Positions 23,769 through 34,200 of a DNA stretch of 64,000 nt are shown here, piece by piece (position 1 is the stretch's first letter; each line of letters begins with the position of its first letter). Under the pieces are notes generated by a model. It was given only the letters and a program-made list of their open reading frames with translations, was not told the DNA's origin and did no database searches. Origin of the DNA: JBCDJG01 sp038748065 (GTDB lineage: Bacteria > Pseudomonadota > Gammaproteobacteria > Pseudomonadales > Halieaceae); contig JBCDJG010000011.1 of NCBI GenBank assembly GCA_038748065.1, positions 1-64,000 on the forward strand, in the 5' to 3' direction. The translations under genes and the position numbers were made by a program.

Positions 23769-26555
23769 TCATCTGGCACCAATCTTCCTGATGATTTCCT
23801 CCCGCCGCGGGTGGTTTGGCGCGTGATTCAAAACGGCATTCCAATGGATTTTGGCTCGTTCAGGGTCTTCGAGTGGCCCCGCATACAACTCGGCGAGTGC
23901 GAGGTGTGTCCCGGGGTGAGCGGGTGCCCTGCCGAGTACTTCGTTGAACATTGCGGCGGCGCCCTGGAGATCGTCCGTTTTAAGTAGCAGTAGGCCAAAA
24001 TTGTAGCGTGCTTGCCAGTAATCTGGGGCCAGTGCCAATGCACGTTCGTAGGCCTTTGCCGCCCCCGCGTAGTTGTCCAGTTCCTCCTCACCTACCGCCA
24101 GGTTGTTCCAGGCTTCGACGACTCCTGGTGCAATATCGATGGCACGCTTCGAATGCTGGACCACGGCCTCCCAGTCCTGGTGGTCGATAGCGATTACCGC
24201 GAGGTTGTTATGTGCATCGGCGTGCCCAGGACGGTCTTCCACCAACTCGGTCAACAGCTGATGGGCTTCCTCTGGCCTACCGGAGCGGTAATATGCAATG
24301 GCCGCATTGTTCCGTGTGCCGGCATGTCCGGGTTGGATCTGCAGCGCTCTGTCATATTCCCTGATAGCATCCTCAAAGCGACCACGCTCGGCCAAAACAC
24401 CGCCCAGGCTGGAATAAATTTCAGGGCGTGGATTGTTCGCCAGTCGCAGAGATTCGCGCAGGTGACTCTCGGCGCGGCTGAGATCGTGTTCACGCGCAAG
24501 TAACTGACCCATAGCGCCGTGCAACTGATGGGAATCCGGGTTTCGCTGCAGGCTTGCCTGATAAACGTCTTTCGCCTCCGGCGTGCGCCCTGTTCGCTCC
24601 AACAAGAGGCCCAGATACAGTCCAGCCTGTTCCAGGTAGGGGTTGAGTGCGTAAGCTTGACGCAAGTGCTTCTCCGCTGACACTAGTTCACCCTTTGGCA
24701 CTTCCAGCGTGTGGGCATACAACACGAGCACCTGGGGCTCGTCGGGGTGTTTAGCGAACAACTGCAGTAGCGCCTCATTGGCTTCCTGGCGACGCCTCAA
24801 GCGTCGCAGGTAGCCGACTTTTGTCGTACCAAGTGTCACATGATTTGGGTCCAGGCCTTCAGCAATGGTCAGAAGCTCCAATGCACGCTCAAGTTCCTTC
24901 CGCTGTGCTTCCAGTCGAGCCATGTGGAGGTATGTCTGTACATACTTTGGGTCCAAAGCCAGGGCGCGGTCCGCCATATTAATCGCGCGGTCAATTTCCC
25001 CCAGCCCTTCGAGAGCGCGAACCATTTCGATCAGCGCCGCAAGGTTACCTGGGTCGCGCTCGATGACTCCCTCGAGCTTGGCGCGAGCCTGCTCATAGAG
25101 TCTGTCTCCGAGCAATGCCCGGGCGTGCTCCATATCGACGTGGTCGTGGATCATAGTCATGGGATTGGGCCGAGGACCGTCGCGCTGCACCTGGCCGCTA
25201 CCGATAGACAGATATCCCAGGCTGCGTAATTTCGACTGTTCCTCACTGTTGAGAGTTAGGCTGGCTTCGGTGTCACCCTCTGCAGCTATCACCCACTCAT
25301 TCAAGTCACGACGGAGATCGTGGGCAAGATTGGGTTCTTTCTCTTTGAGGTTGCTCAGCTCCCGCGGGTCGCGAGCCAGATCATACAGTTCGGATTCCGG
25401 CGCGCTGATATACTTCCAACGGCCGCGCTGCAGAACACGCAGTTTTCCCCAGCCGTATGTGTAGTAGGGGAGAAACGTTTCTGAGTAGTAGCTTTTGGGC
25501 TCTGAGCTAGCGCTGCCGGGTTCAAACAGGGGCGAGAGGTCTCGCGGCGACAGCGGACCATCCTCAATTTGCGGCTCCAGCCCCACCAGCGACATCAAAG
25601 TGGGTTTGACGTCAACCTGGCCAACCGGTTGTTTGATACGCAGCCCTTCCGGGCCGCCCGGGACCCGCATGATGAACGGGATGTGCAGAGTAGAGTCGTA
25701 CGCAAGGATTGCGTGCGTGCGCTCGCCGTGTTCACCCAGGCTCTCCCCGTGATCGGCGATGAGCGCCACGACCGGTTCGTCGCGCTGGCCCGGGGCAATG
25801 CGGGGGTGCTCCAGCAATCTCCCTATCTGGGTGTCCATATACGCGACCTCGCCGTCGTACAGTCGGTCTCGGTAGATGTCGCGGTAGGGGGGCGGCGGCG
25901 AATACGTCGCATGTGGGTCATACAAGTGAACCCACAGGAAATAGTTTTCCTGGGCGGGTACCCGATCCAGCCATTCCATAGCGGCATCAATTGTGACCTC
26001 GGCTGGGCGGTCGGCGACCATTCGCGGGCTTGTGTTGCGGCGGTTGGAGAGATCGTCATCATAGACGTCAAAGCCTTGGTCCAAACCGTAGCGAGCTTCG
26101 AGAACCGCTGCCGAAACAAAGGCGGCCGTGTGGTATCCCTCGGCGGAAAGCACTTCTGACAAGGTCTCCAGATCATCATTAGCGTAGTGGATGCCATTGT
26201 TTCGAATACCGTGTTCAAAGGGGTATCTGCCGCTGAGAATACTCGCGTGAGACACCAGGGTGATGGGTGACACGGCGCGTGCGTTTTCGAACAGGATTCC
26301 AGCCTGTGCCAGTTCGGCCATCACCGGCGTTTTAACATCTTTGGATCCGTAGGGTTCGAGCCTGTCTGCTCGAGTGGTATCAATCGTGATGAGGACAATA
26401 GGGCGTGTAGATCGCTCAATCGTCGGGATGGAGGCTTGCTGCTGGCCAGCTCCCTGAGGGCTTATCAGTTGGCGCCAAGCCAGGAAACTGCCAATGGTAA
26501 CTGCAATGATTACCAGCGCCAGGGTAGACGTGCGGACAGAAGAAAGGGCTTTCAC
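23769..26555 (-). CDS. AlkP-superfamily (sulfatase-like) enzyme fused to TPR repeats
   Basis: The 928-residue protein has an N-terminal membrane anchor (about 8-27) and a sulfatase-like domain (about 45-430): metal-binding VLITIDTTRAD, SPITLVSHASILSGRYP, VALIADHGESLGEHG. The active-site motif reads T-L-V-S-H where classical sulfatases have C/S-x-P-S-R, so a formylglycine is not possible and threonine is the likely nucleophile, as in phosphotransferase/phosphodiesterase members. From about 480 to 925 there are about a dozen TPR units (for example YVQTYLHMARLEAQRKELERA). It is divergent from the gene at 26641. The substrate is unknown; surface glycan or lipid head-group modification is a guess. 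Confidence 0.87.
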   Translation of the reverse strand: MKALSSVRTSTLALVIIAVTIGSFLAWRQLISPQGAGQQQASIPTIERSTRPIVLITIDTTRADRLEPYGSKDVKTPVMAELAQAGILFENARAVSPITLVSHASILSGRYPFEHGIRNNGIHYANDDLETLSEVLSAEGYHTAAFVSAAVLEARYGLDQGFDVYDDDLSNRRNTSPRMVADRPAEVTIDAAMEWLDRVPAQENYFLWVHLYDPHATYSPPPPYRDIYRDRLYDGEVAYMDTQIGRLLEHPRIAPGQRDEPVVALIADHGESLGEHGERTHAILAYDSTLHIPFIMRVPGGPEGLRIKQPVGQVDVKPTLMSLVGLEPQIEDGPLSPRDLSPLFEPGSASSEPKSYYSETFLPYYTYGWGKLRVLQRGRWKYISAPESELYDLARDPRELSNLKEKEPNLAHDLRRDLNEWVIAAEGDTEASLTLNSEEQSKLRSLGYLSIGSGQVQRDGPRPNPMTMIHDHVDMEHARALLGDRLYEQARAKLEGVIERDPGNLAALIEMVRALEGLGEIDRAINMADRALALDPKYVQTYLHMARLEAQRKELERALELLTIAEGLDPNHVTLGTTKVGYLRRLRRRQEANEALLQLFAKHPDEPQVLVLYAHTLEVPKGELVSAEKHLRQAYALNPYLEQAGLYLGLLLERTGRTPEAKDVYQASLQRNPDSHQLHGAMGQLLAREHDLSRAESHLRESLRLANNPRPEIYSSLGGVLAERGRFEDAIREYDRALQIQPGHAGTRNNAAIAYYRSGRPEEAHQLLTELVEDRPGHADAHNNLAVIAIDHQDWEAVVQHSKRAIDIAPGVVEAWNNLAVGEEELDNYAGAAKAYERALALAPDYWQARYNFGLLLLKTDDLQGAAAMFNEVLGRAPAHPGTHLALAELYAGPLEDPERAKIHWNAVLNHAPNHPRREEIIRKIGAR

Positions 26556-26640
26556 GGGTTTAGTCTTTGAATGCTGAAGGTCACCTATAATATACTAAGC
26601 CGGATTCCGTGGTAGCCAGATTTCCCCGAGGAGCGCCCCT

Positions 26641-27168
26641 GTGTATCCCCTTGTTCCCCGACTATTGCCAACTTTTCTTGTGCTGGTATTGGCCGCCCCG
26701 CTGGCAGTTCAGGCTCAGGTGGTCGGGCAGGCCGAGGGTATTGAGCCCGACAAATCCCAGTTGCAGCTAGAAGAGGCGTTGCTGGCCCGCATCTGGTGGA
26801 ATCAAGCCTCGAAAATCCAGACATTGGGGCTAAGTCAAACGCAGCGCGACGCGATGAATGAGGCTTTCAGACCGTTCATTCGAAACTATAACGAACGACA
26901 TCAGCAGATTCAGCAAGAGCGCAAGGCATTCTCATCGGCCGTTTACGAGTCCGATATGGATGAAGCTGAGGCGTTGCACCAGAGCGTGGTGAATTACCAA
27001 TCGGAATTCATCAGCAAACAAATCGTAGTCATGATGGATATCGCCAAGCTGATGACAGAGGAGCAACTGGCATTGTTGGGCGAGCAATTCCCGGCCTTGT
27101 TCTCACGCGCTTGGATCAGGCCCTTCAGACCAGGTGCCAGAGACGCTCGACAGGGGCTGGGACATTGA
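26641..27168 (+). CDS. Exported WWNQ-domain (Spy/CpxP-like) protein
   Basis: Translation probably starts at the GTG at 26641 after GAGGAG. The 175-residue product has a signal peptide (to about residue 24) and then a helical domain: ARIWWNQASKIQTLGLSQTQR, a long charged helix with ERHQQIQQERKAF, and MTEEQLALLGEQFPALFSRAW. The double tryptophan and the closing LxxxFPxxxxxxW are shared with the first domain of the 18766 protein. Spy/CpxP-type proteins sense or chaperone in the periplasm. It begins a five-gene plus-strand run, overlapping the next gene by 4 bp. Confidence 0.75.
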   Translation: MYPLVPRLLPTFLVLVLAAPLAVQAQVVGQAEGIEPDKSQLQLEEALLARIWWNQASKIQTLGLSQTQRDAMNEAFRPFIRNYNERHQQIQQERKAFSSAVYESDMDEAEALHQSVVNYQSEFISKQIVVMMDIAKLMTEEQLALLGEQFPALFSRAWIRPFRPGARDARQGLGH

Positions 27169-27446
27169 AACGGCAAAGAGTGCGCTACCTCGGTGTCGCA
27201 GCCGTTGCTGGTTTGACAATGACTCTTGCCAGCATGCCAGTCTTTGCGTACATCGGTCCGGGCGCCGGGGTAAGCTTTATTGGTTCACTGTTCTCCACTC
27301 TCTGGGTCCTGGTGTTGGCCATATTCACCATTTTGTTCTGGCCAATTCGTTATGCCTTTAAGCGCGTCCGTAGATTGCTCCGGGAGGCGCGACAGGGTGA
27401 GGCGGAGATTGAGGTAGAGGATTCGGCCACTTCTGGAGAAGGCTGA
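27165..27446 (+). CDS. Small membrane protein with YIGPGAG motif
   Basis: The likely start is the TTG at 27165, overlapping the stop of the previous gene, since the frame upstream lies inside that gene. The 93-residue protein has a signal-like segment ending VFAYIGPGAGVSFIGS, one clear membrane helix (STLWVLVLAIFTILFWPIRY) and a basic/acidic tail. YIGPGAG proteins are small and common beside alkaline-phosphatase-superfamily genes, and the next gene is one. The function is unknown. Confidence 0.75.
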   Translation: MKRQRVRYLGVAAVAGLTMTLASMPVFAYIGPGAGVSFIGSLFSTLWVLVLAIFTILFWPIRYAFKRVRRLLREARQGEAEIEVEDSATSGEG

Positions 27447-27460
27447 GCTGTCCAGGAAAG

Positions 27461-29362
27461 ATGCAGATGCGTCTGCCTTTGTGTGCTTTGATCCTGATCG
27501 TAACCATGGGGATCGCCTCGTGTTCAGATAGTTCTGGGCCCGTCGAATCTCGAACGATTATTATTGGTTTCGACGGCATGGACCCCCGTCTGGCTGAACG
27601 ATGGATGGCTGCGGGTGAATTGCCTAATTTCAGTCGCCTCGCCGAGTCTGGTCATTATCAACGGCTCGGAACGACCAACCCACCTCAGTCTCCGGTTGCC
27701 TGGTCGAGCTTCGCCACTGGCACTAACCCTGGTGAACACGGGATCTATGACTTCCTCCGTCGAGATGCAGGTGATTACTCCGCTGACTTTTCCATCGCGC
27801 ACGTCAGGGAGCCGGACAACCATATCGAGTTAACAGACTATCGTATACCGCTATCTGCGCCCACGATCGAGAATCGTCGTCGCGGCGAACCGTTCTGGAC
27901 TACTTTCGAAAACAAGGGCGCTAGGGCGTCGGTCCTGCGCGTACCGGTCACTTTTCCTCCCGATGATGTGCATCGCATGTTGTCCGGCATGGGCGTACCC
28001 GACATGCTGGGCACTCAGGGCACCTACACGTATTACTCGACGAGCCACTACCAGAGTACTGGGGGGGTTGGAAGGTTGGAGACCGTGCGTGCAGTCAATG
28101 GCGTGATCGAGACCGAGTTTGTTGGGCCGCCACACCCCTTTCGCGTGGATGCCGCTGATCTCAGCGTGCCACTCTCCATTAGGCGGGCCGCAAGCGGTCA
28201 GGTGCAGGTTGACCTGAACGGCGAGTCATTTCTACTGAGGCAGTCCCAATGGAGTGGCTGGCTGCCTGTAGAGTTCAAATTTGCTGGAGTAATGGGTGTT
28301 CGCGGTATGGTCCGCATGTATTTGGTTGAATCGTTTCCGCATCTCAAGTTGTACATTTCGCCTATTAACCTTGATCCGGCGGCACCTGCGATGCCGCTGA
28401 GTAGTCCAGCTGGGTACAGCGCTGAACTCGCGGACGAGATAGGGCCATACCATACGCTCGGTATGCCGGAGGAAACGTCTTCTTTGAACGAGGGTAAGAT
28501 ATCGGATGATGCTTATCTCGATATGATTGAGCATTTGTTGGCTGAGCGCCGCGCGATGCTGTTCAAAACGCTCCAGAGGGCTGACAGCGAGCTGGTGATA
28601 GCGGTTTTTGTACAGACTGATCGGGTAAGCCATATGTTCTGGCGTGGCCTCGATGAAAAGCATGCGCTTCACTCCGAGATGAATGAACGGGGGCGAAATG
28701 CAATTAACTGGGTTTATCGCGAAGCGGACGACATTCTCGGCGAGACCATGCAGGAGATGGGTGAGAACGACAGGCTCATCGTCCTGAGCGATCACGGCTT
28801 CTCTGATTTTCGCGTGGCTGTCAACCTGAACCGCTGGTTGATCGATCAGGGCTATCTCGTACTCGACCAGGGTAGGTCTATCGCAGGAGAGCAGTTTTCC
28901 GGGGTGGATTGGTCACGAACTAGAGCCTACGCAATGGGCTTTAATGGCATATTCATCAATCGCGCTGGCCGTGAGGCGCAGGGTGTGGTGCCTGACGTTG
29001 AGCTGGAAGCGTTGAAGCAAGAAATTATGGCCAGGATGCGCGAGGCTCGGGATCCGGCGACAGGTGCGCGAATCTTCACTCGTGGCCTGGATGGCAGTGC
29101 GGCCTACAAGGGCAACAGTATCAATGATGCTCCTGACATAGTTGTTGGTTACGCTCCCCCTTATAGAGCATCCTGGGAGACTGTACTGGGCGCGGCGCCT
29201 GAGTCTCTGCGTTATGAAAATCGAGAGAAATGGTCGGGGGACCACTGTGTCGATTCCAGTCACGTGCCAGGTGTTTTGTTCACCTCGTTTAAACCGGATC
29301 GACGTATTGTGGATATCTCTCAGGTGTCCCTATTGGTGCCGGAACAGGTCCGGAGCTATTGA
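27461..29362 (+). CDS. Type I phosphodiesterase (AlkP superfamily) lipoprotein
   Basis: The 633-residue protein has a lipoprotein signal ending IASC. The catalytic domain of nucleotide pyrophosphatase/phosphodiesterase type follows: IIIGFDGMDPRL, PPQSPVAWSSFATG (serine/threonine nucleophile region), NPGEHGIYDFL, then DRVSHMFWRG and LIVLSDHGFSDF. DAPDIVVGY and WSGDHCVDSSHVPG near the end supply further metal ligands. It should act in the periplasm on a phosphodiester or related ester. Its stop overlaps the ATG of the following membrane protein by one base. Confidence 0.9.
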   Translation: MQMRLPLCALILIVTMGIASCSDSSGPVESRTIIIGFDGMDPRLAERWMAAGELPNFSRLAESGHYQRLGTTNPPQSPVAWSSFATGTNPGEHGIYDFLRRDAGDYSADFSIAHVREPDNHIELTDYRIPLSAPTIENRRRGEPFWTTFENKGARASVLRVPVTFPPDDVHRMLSGMGVPDMLGTQGTYTYYSTSHYQSTGGVGRLETVRAVNGVIETEFVGPPHPFRVDAADLSVPLSIRRAASGQVQVDLNGESFLLRQSQWSGWLPVEFKFAGVMGVRGMVRMYLVESFPHLKLYISPINLDPAAPAMPLSSPAGYSAELADEIGPYHTLGMPEETSSLNEGKISDDAYLDMIEHLLAERRAMLFKTLQRADSELVIAVFVQTDRVSHMFWRGLDEKHALHSEMNERGRNAINWVYREADDILGETMQEMGENDRLIVLSDHGFSDFRVAVNLNRWLIDQGYLVLDQGRSIAGEQFSGVDWSRTRAYAMGFNGIFINRAGREAQGVVPDVELEALKQEIMARMREARDPATGARIFTRGLDGSAAYKGNSINDAPDIVVGYAPPYRASWETVLGAAPESLRYENREKWSGDHCVDSSHVPGVLFTSFKPDRRIVDISQVSLLVPEQVRSY

Positions 29363-30141
29363 TGGAGCGCCCCGGTCTTTTTGACTATCCCTCGTTTTTT
29401 CTTGATCTTATTCAGTTTCCGGCCAGCGCGCTATTGCCGGATTGGCTCTCTATTGCGTTGTGGGCCCTCGGAGTTTCCTCCTTGTCCATGTATATGTATG
29501 GCAGGTTGTCGCAGCAGGACGTTCTGGCAGAGTTGGGCCCCAGCCGAGACGATGCACGCCAGCGACTGGCGGCCTACGATGGACCCTTTGCAGGATTGCC
29601 ACCACTGATTCGAGAGAATCTCAGCTTGTCACGTCAGCATCTTTGGCTCACCTTTGTCCCGGCCCTGCTCAGTGGGCTCCCGGTGATAGTTGTTCTTGTG
29701 TGGATGTCCAATGCATTCGGCGCCTTCTCGCCCGCTGCAGCTACACCTGTATCCGTGGTGGTCAAAAGCTACACACCCTATGAATTGCACTGGAGACCGG
29801 CCGCAGCCGCACGCAGAATCAGCGCAACTCACTGGGTGCTCCTGTGGCCTGAAGACGGAGAGAAGCTGACGCTTCTCAGTGGCAGTGGAGATCAATTGCT
29901 GCAACTGCCAACACCTCGGCCAACGGTAATCCTGCATCCCAGGTTGTGGTGGAATGACCTGATCGCTAACCCCGGGGGTTACCTGGAACCCGGCAACAAT
30001 CTGATCGAGGTCAGGTTGGGCGTTCCCGAACGGCAGATTGTTCCGATCGGTCCGAGCTGGATGCGCGGTTGGTTTCCTTATTTTCTGGCGTTATTGGTTG
30101 CGTTCTCCTTGATGTTCAAACGCATCTGGAGGCTCCATTGA
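29362..30141 (+). CDS. Three-span membrane protein, possibly Oxa1/EMC3-like
   Basis: The ATG at 29362 overlaps the previous stop (TGATG). The 259-residue protein has a membrane span at about 22-42, a cytoplasmic helical segment with RLSQQDVLAELGPSRDDARQ, a second span (LTFVPALLSGLPVIVVLVW), a periplasmic beta domain (about 120-225) and a last span (FPYFLALLVAFSLMF). The first half recalls EMC3/Oxa1-type small insertases, but the match is only in layout. It is coupled to the phosphodiesterase and precedes the sulfotransferase. Confidence 0.7.
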   Translation: MERPGLFDYPSFFLDLIQFPASALLPDWLSIALWALGVSSLSMYMYGRLSQQDVLAELGPSRDDARQRLAAYDGPFAGLPPLIRENLSLSRQHLWLTFVPALLSGLPVIVVLVWMSNAFGAFSPAAATPVSVVVKSYTPYELHWRPAAAARRISATHWVLLWPEDGEKLTLLSGSGDQLLQLPTPRPTVILHPRLWWNDLIANPGGYLEPGNNLIEVRLGVPERQIVPIGPSWMRGWFPYFLALLVAFSLMFKRIWRLH

Positions 30142-30186
30142 GCCTGGGGCCTCGCAATTGGCGCCCTAAGCGCAAGTTTCGATAGC

Positions 30187-31269
30187 GTGGAAGTGCCAAC
30201 TTCTCTGTATTGGCATAGTTGGCTGGCTCAGAAGTGTCGCCTGCTCTGGTTGACCTTATCCAGCATCGAGACCCGGGTCCTGCAAGAAGAACTGCGCGAA
30301 ATCGAGGTTCGCCAGCCAATCTATATTGCCGGATTGGCCAGATCCGGCAGCACCATTCTGCTGGAGATTCTGAATGACGTACCTCAAACCGCCAGCCATC
30401 GTTACTGTGACTTTCCCTATCTGTTCACCCCGTACTGGACCTATTGGATGCAGCGACGCCTAGGCGTAAGTGGCAGCAACAAGACTGAAAGAGCGCACGC
30501 GGACCGCTTGCAGGTGTCGCAGACAAGCCCGGAAGCCATGGAGGAAGTACTCTGGATGCACTTTTTCCCGGGATTGCATGATCGAGGTGCCGAGCGCGGG
30601 CTAGTCGATCTAGCTATAGATAATGGTTTTGCGCAGTTCTATAGGGAGCATATTCAGAAACTGCTGCTGGCGAGGGGTGAGTCTCGTTACCTCGCCAAGG
30701 GCAACTACAATCTTGGCAGACTTGAACGCTTGCTCAGTTTGTTTCCCGATGCGCGGTTTCTGGTACCCGTACGGCGGCCAGTTGAGCATATCGCGTCGCT
30801 GGTGAAGCAGCAGCAGTTGTTTCAGCGTGCAACTACGGAGAACCCCAAAGTCGCGCATTATCTATCTTGGGTTGGCCACTTCGAGTTTGGTATCTACAGG
30901 CAACCAATGGCCGAGGGTGATAGCGCGGCAGAGATTAGAGCGTGCTGGAGGGAGGGTGATGAAGTTCGCGGTTGGGCCCTGACTTGGCGCAACGCCTATG
31001 AATCTGTGGCAGCGCGGTGTAGTGCTAACCCGACGCTGGCTAAACAGACCTTTTTCGTTCGCTATGAAGACCTCTGTAGAGACTCCGAACAGACACTTGC
31101 CTTAGTCCTGGCGCACTGTGATCTGGACCCGCGTTCACTGCGGCAGTTGAGTGAGCGCTATGCGCAGAGTTTGACCTTTCCCGATTACTACCGACCTAGT
31201 TTCACAGCTGCGGAACTGGCCGTGATTGACGAGGTCTGCGGACCGGCGGCCGCTCGATTCGGTTATTGA
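30187..31269 (+). CDS. Sulfotransferase family protein
   Basis: The 360-residue protein contains the PAPS 5'-phosphosulfate loop PIYIAGLARSGSTILLEIL and, later, FLVPVRRPVEHIASLVKQQQ for 3'-phosphate binding, the layout of bacterial sulfotransferase family proteins. The GTG at 30187 is used; no strong ribosome-binding site was found and the true start may be slightly upstream. It would transfer sulfate from PAPS to a glycan or lipid. It closes the plus-strand run and its end is 3 bp from the convergent second permease fusion. Confidence 0.87.
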   Translation: MEVPTSLYWHSWLAQKCRLLWLTLSSIETRVLQEELREIEVRQPIYIAGLARSGSTILLEILNDVPQTASHRYCDFPYLFTPYWTYWMQRRLGVSGSNKTERAHADRLQVSQTSPEAMEEVLWMHFFPGLHDRGAERGLVDLAIDNGFAQFYREHIQKLLLARGESRYLAKGNYNLGRLERLLSLFPDARFLVPVRRPVEHIASLVKQQQLFQRATTENPKVAHYLSWVGHFEFGIYRQPMAEGDSAAEIRACWREGDEVRGWALTWRNAYESVAARCSANPTLAKQTFFVRYEDLCRDSEQTLALVLAHCDLDPRSLRQLSERYAQSLTFPDYYRPSFTAAELAVIDEVCGPAAARFGY

Positions 31270-31272
31270 TCA

Positions 31273-34200
31273 TTACCTGCTGATTCGGTATCGGTAGCCC
31301 GCTGCAAACGGCCCATCGAACGCTGTTGTGTCACCGTCAGCCCATTGAACCTCGATGCCATTTACCGACGATAGGTCGCCTATTCCAAAGTGCATTACTT
31401 TTGGGTCAAAAGACTGGTGACCGCCGCTGAAGTTTAACGTTCTGAGTTGTTTGAACTCGTTATTCTCGCCGTAGTGAATCGTTAGTCTTGCCCCTATCCC
31501 GCTGGGGTTGCCCTGCTTATCGGCGAGTTGGAACTGGATGTAGGAGCCATTATTGAAATCGTTGCGAAGAACCCGTACCCGGCCGGTCTGGCTGTAGTTT
31601 ACGATGTCCAGATCGCCATCATTGTCGAAATCAATATAGCTATAGGCCAGAGTAGGTTCGAAATCCTGGAGGCCGACATCACTGGTTACCTGTTTGAATC
31701 CGGCGTCGCCCTCATTGCGGAACATGACATTGGTCGTTTCTAGTTCAGAGGGGCTGTGGCCATTGACTACATAGAGGTCCTGCCTGCCGTCGCCGTCATA
31801 GTCGGCGAATCTGGCGTTCCAGGTCCAACCCGTAATGTCGATTCCCAGTTCGACGCTGCGATTCAAGAAGCTGCCTTCTTCCTGGCGATCGAGCAAGAGG
31901 TTAATAACGGTGTTCTGTGGCGTGTACTTCTGGAGCCGGCTTTCTACTTGCTGCCGGTTCATTACATCCGCAGTGACAATGTGTTCCATGTCTTTGAGAA
32001 TGGCGGGATAGTAGGGCTCGAATCGTGCTGCCTTGGCCAGAATAGTGTCAGCAGACTGGCCGCCGTCAAATTCGAGCCCCAGACGACGGTAATAAATGGC
32101 CGCTATACAATCAAGTTCATAGGTGCCATGAAGTGTCTGGCAAGGTGCCGGGTCACGTTGCATATAGGCCCGCCTGCTGATAGCGAGCGCGCGAGCCAGT
32201 TCGCAGTATTTACCGCTCAGGTCGAGGCAGCCATTTTCTATCATTCCGCGGGTTTGCGGAATTCTGAACGGACGCCTGGTACCCGATTGGGTAACCTGGC
32301 CCAGGTAGATCTCCAAATCGCCGTCATTATCTATGTCTGCACCATCAATAGACATGGTTGATCGGGTACTGGCAGCAATACGGCCCGGCTCAAAGGGCTT
32401 GACTTCAAAAGTGGGCAGTACTGTGTAGAACAAGTCGGCTTCATCGAAATCGTTGCCTTCTATGATTTCTAGTTGGCCGTCTCCCTCTATGTCACCAATC
32501 CAGACCGACAAGGTCTCGCCCCAAGGCTTGGGCATAAACCTAGGCTCAAATTCTCGGTTGCCAAGGTTCTTGTAGAGGATGTTTTCGGCGGCTTTTGAGC
32601 TGCGCCGATTGGCAATCATGTGACTGATATGGCCGGCAAAGATCTCCAGCTGGCTGTCGCCGTCTATGTCCGCAAACCCCAGCGATTTGGCGAAGCGGCC
32701 GGTGGCGGCGCTGTCCGGGAGTCTGCGAGGCGGTAGGAATCGCCCAGTATCATTAAAGGCAATCCAGATGCCTGTGTCGAGTTCTGAGAAGATCACATCC
32801 TCCCAGCCATCGCTGTCCAGGTCCACGATAGCGGCTGCCGCAGTCAGCGACACGAGCGAATTGTCACCTCGAAAGTGTGCCACCTGCTCAAAATAATCGC
32901 CGCCATTTCGATACAGCTTGACGCCCTCTGATGTCGAGAACAGCAGGTCAAACCAGTTATCATTATTGTAGTCACCGGCGGCAATAGCGTTCTGGTCAGG
33001 GTATTCGTTGATAATGTTGTAAAGCAGTGGTTTGAGGTGATGCGCCAGGCCGATTCGACCAGGAGGCAGGATCGTAAACCCCTGGGCCATGCTGGGTGAG
33101 ACATTGAACGGTAGTCGTTCAACCTGCGGTTGGCTGCTCACACCGCGCCAAGGGTTGGCGATCGCAGGTTCGCGGGGGAATCGCTGCCACACACTACCAC
33201 CATCGGCGCTCCTGGCCACTGAGCCCTGGGAGCCATAAATACTGTCCAGTGGTACTGGCAGGTGGTCGAATGCGACCACTTCTGCGGTGGAGGTTTGCGC
33301 TGGCGTCGTCAACTTATCGAACAGCGGCGCTAATTCAGCGTCTTCTTTCAGGCTTGCCACCCAGAATGAGCTAAGGCCAGCCAATACGCCGACGCAGACC
33401 AATGCCACGGTCAAAGCCATCGCCACCTTGCGCACTCCTGCACGCAGGAGTACCAGATACGAGTAGACACTAAAGCTCCCCAGGACAAAAAGCAGTATGG
33501 CGACATACTGGACGGGCATACCGGCGTTCGCCAGTGAAGCAGCCAGCACGACATCGAACGCAATAGGCACTGGTAGAAACAGACCAAACAGCGCGAGCAG
33601 CGTCATGGCCACAATGGAAGCTGGTGTAATGCCCTCGGCGAGCTCTCCAATCAGACCCTCCCAGGGCAAGAGCACGACTGCAATTGAGCCCAGCAAGCCT
33701 GCAAGAAGCATGATCGGTACGACATTTCGCAGCAGATGCCACGCCTGGTGACCCAGTTCTCTGGTGAACCAAGATAACGCTCCAGTCAGGCTTCGCTCAA
33801 CGATTGGGGTGTGCTGTGAGGAATGCGAATCCATTTCAAACCCGCTTGGATCAATGCGTGCGTCCGGGCTTAGGCTTTCGGTTGGGAATATAGCCACTAG
33901 CGCTGGGATGATGATGAATATTACCAGCAGCGAAAATGCAATCTTGAGAAGTACAAGGTAAGCGGGAAAAAGCGCGAATGCCATACTCAGCACAACAACG
34001 TTCATTGTGGGCGAACTCAGCATGGTAGCCAAGGCAGCTTCCAGCCGGGCACCACGTTGGTACATTCCATAGCCGATCGGAGCGGCGCAGTTCACACAAA
34101 CACCAAGAGGAGTGCCCAGTAGAGTGCCCGCCACCGTGGCCGAAAATCGTCGAGTGAGGAGGCGGTCCAATTCGTCGCTCATGAGAGGTAACAGGCACAT

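Noticed and set aside
23769..26555. Formylglycine-dependent sulfatase
   Set aside because: The Cys/Ser-x-Pro-x-Arg motif is replaced by T-L-V-S-H.
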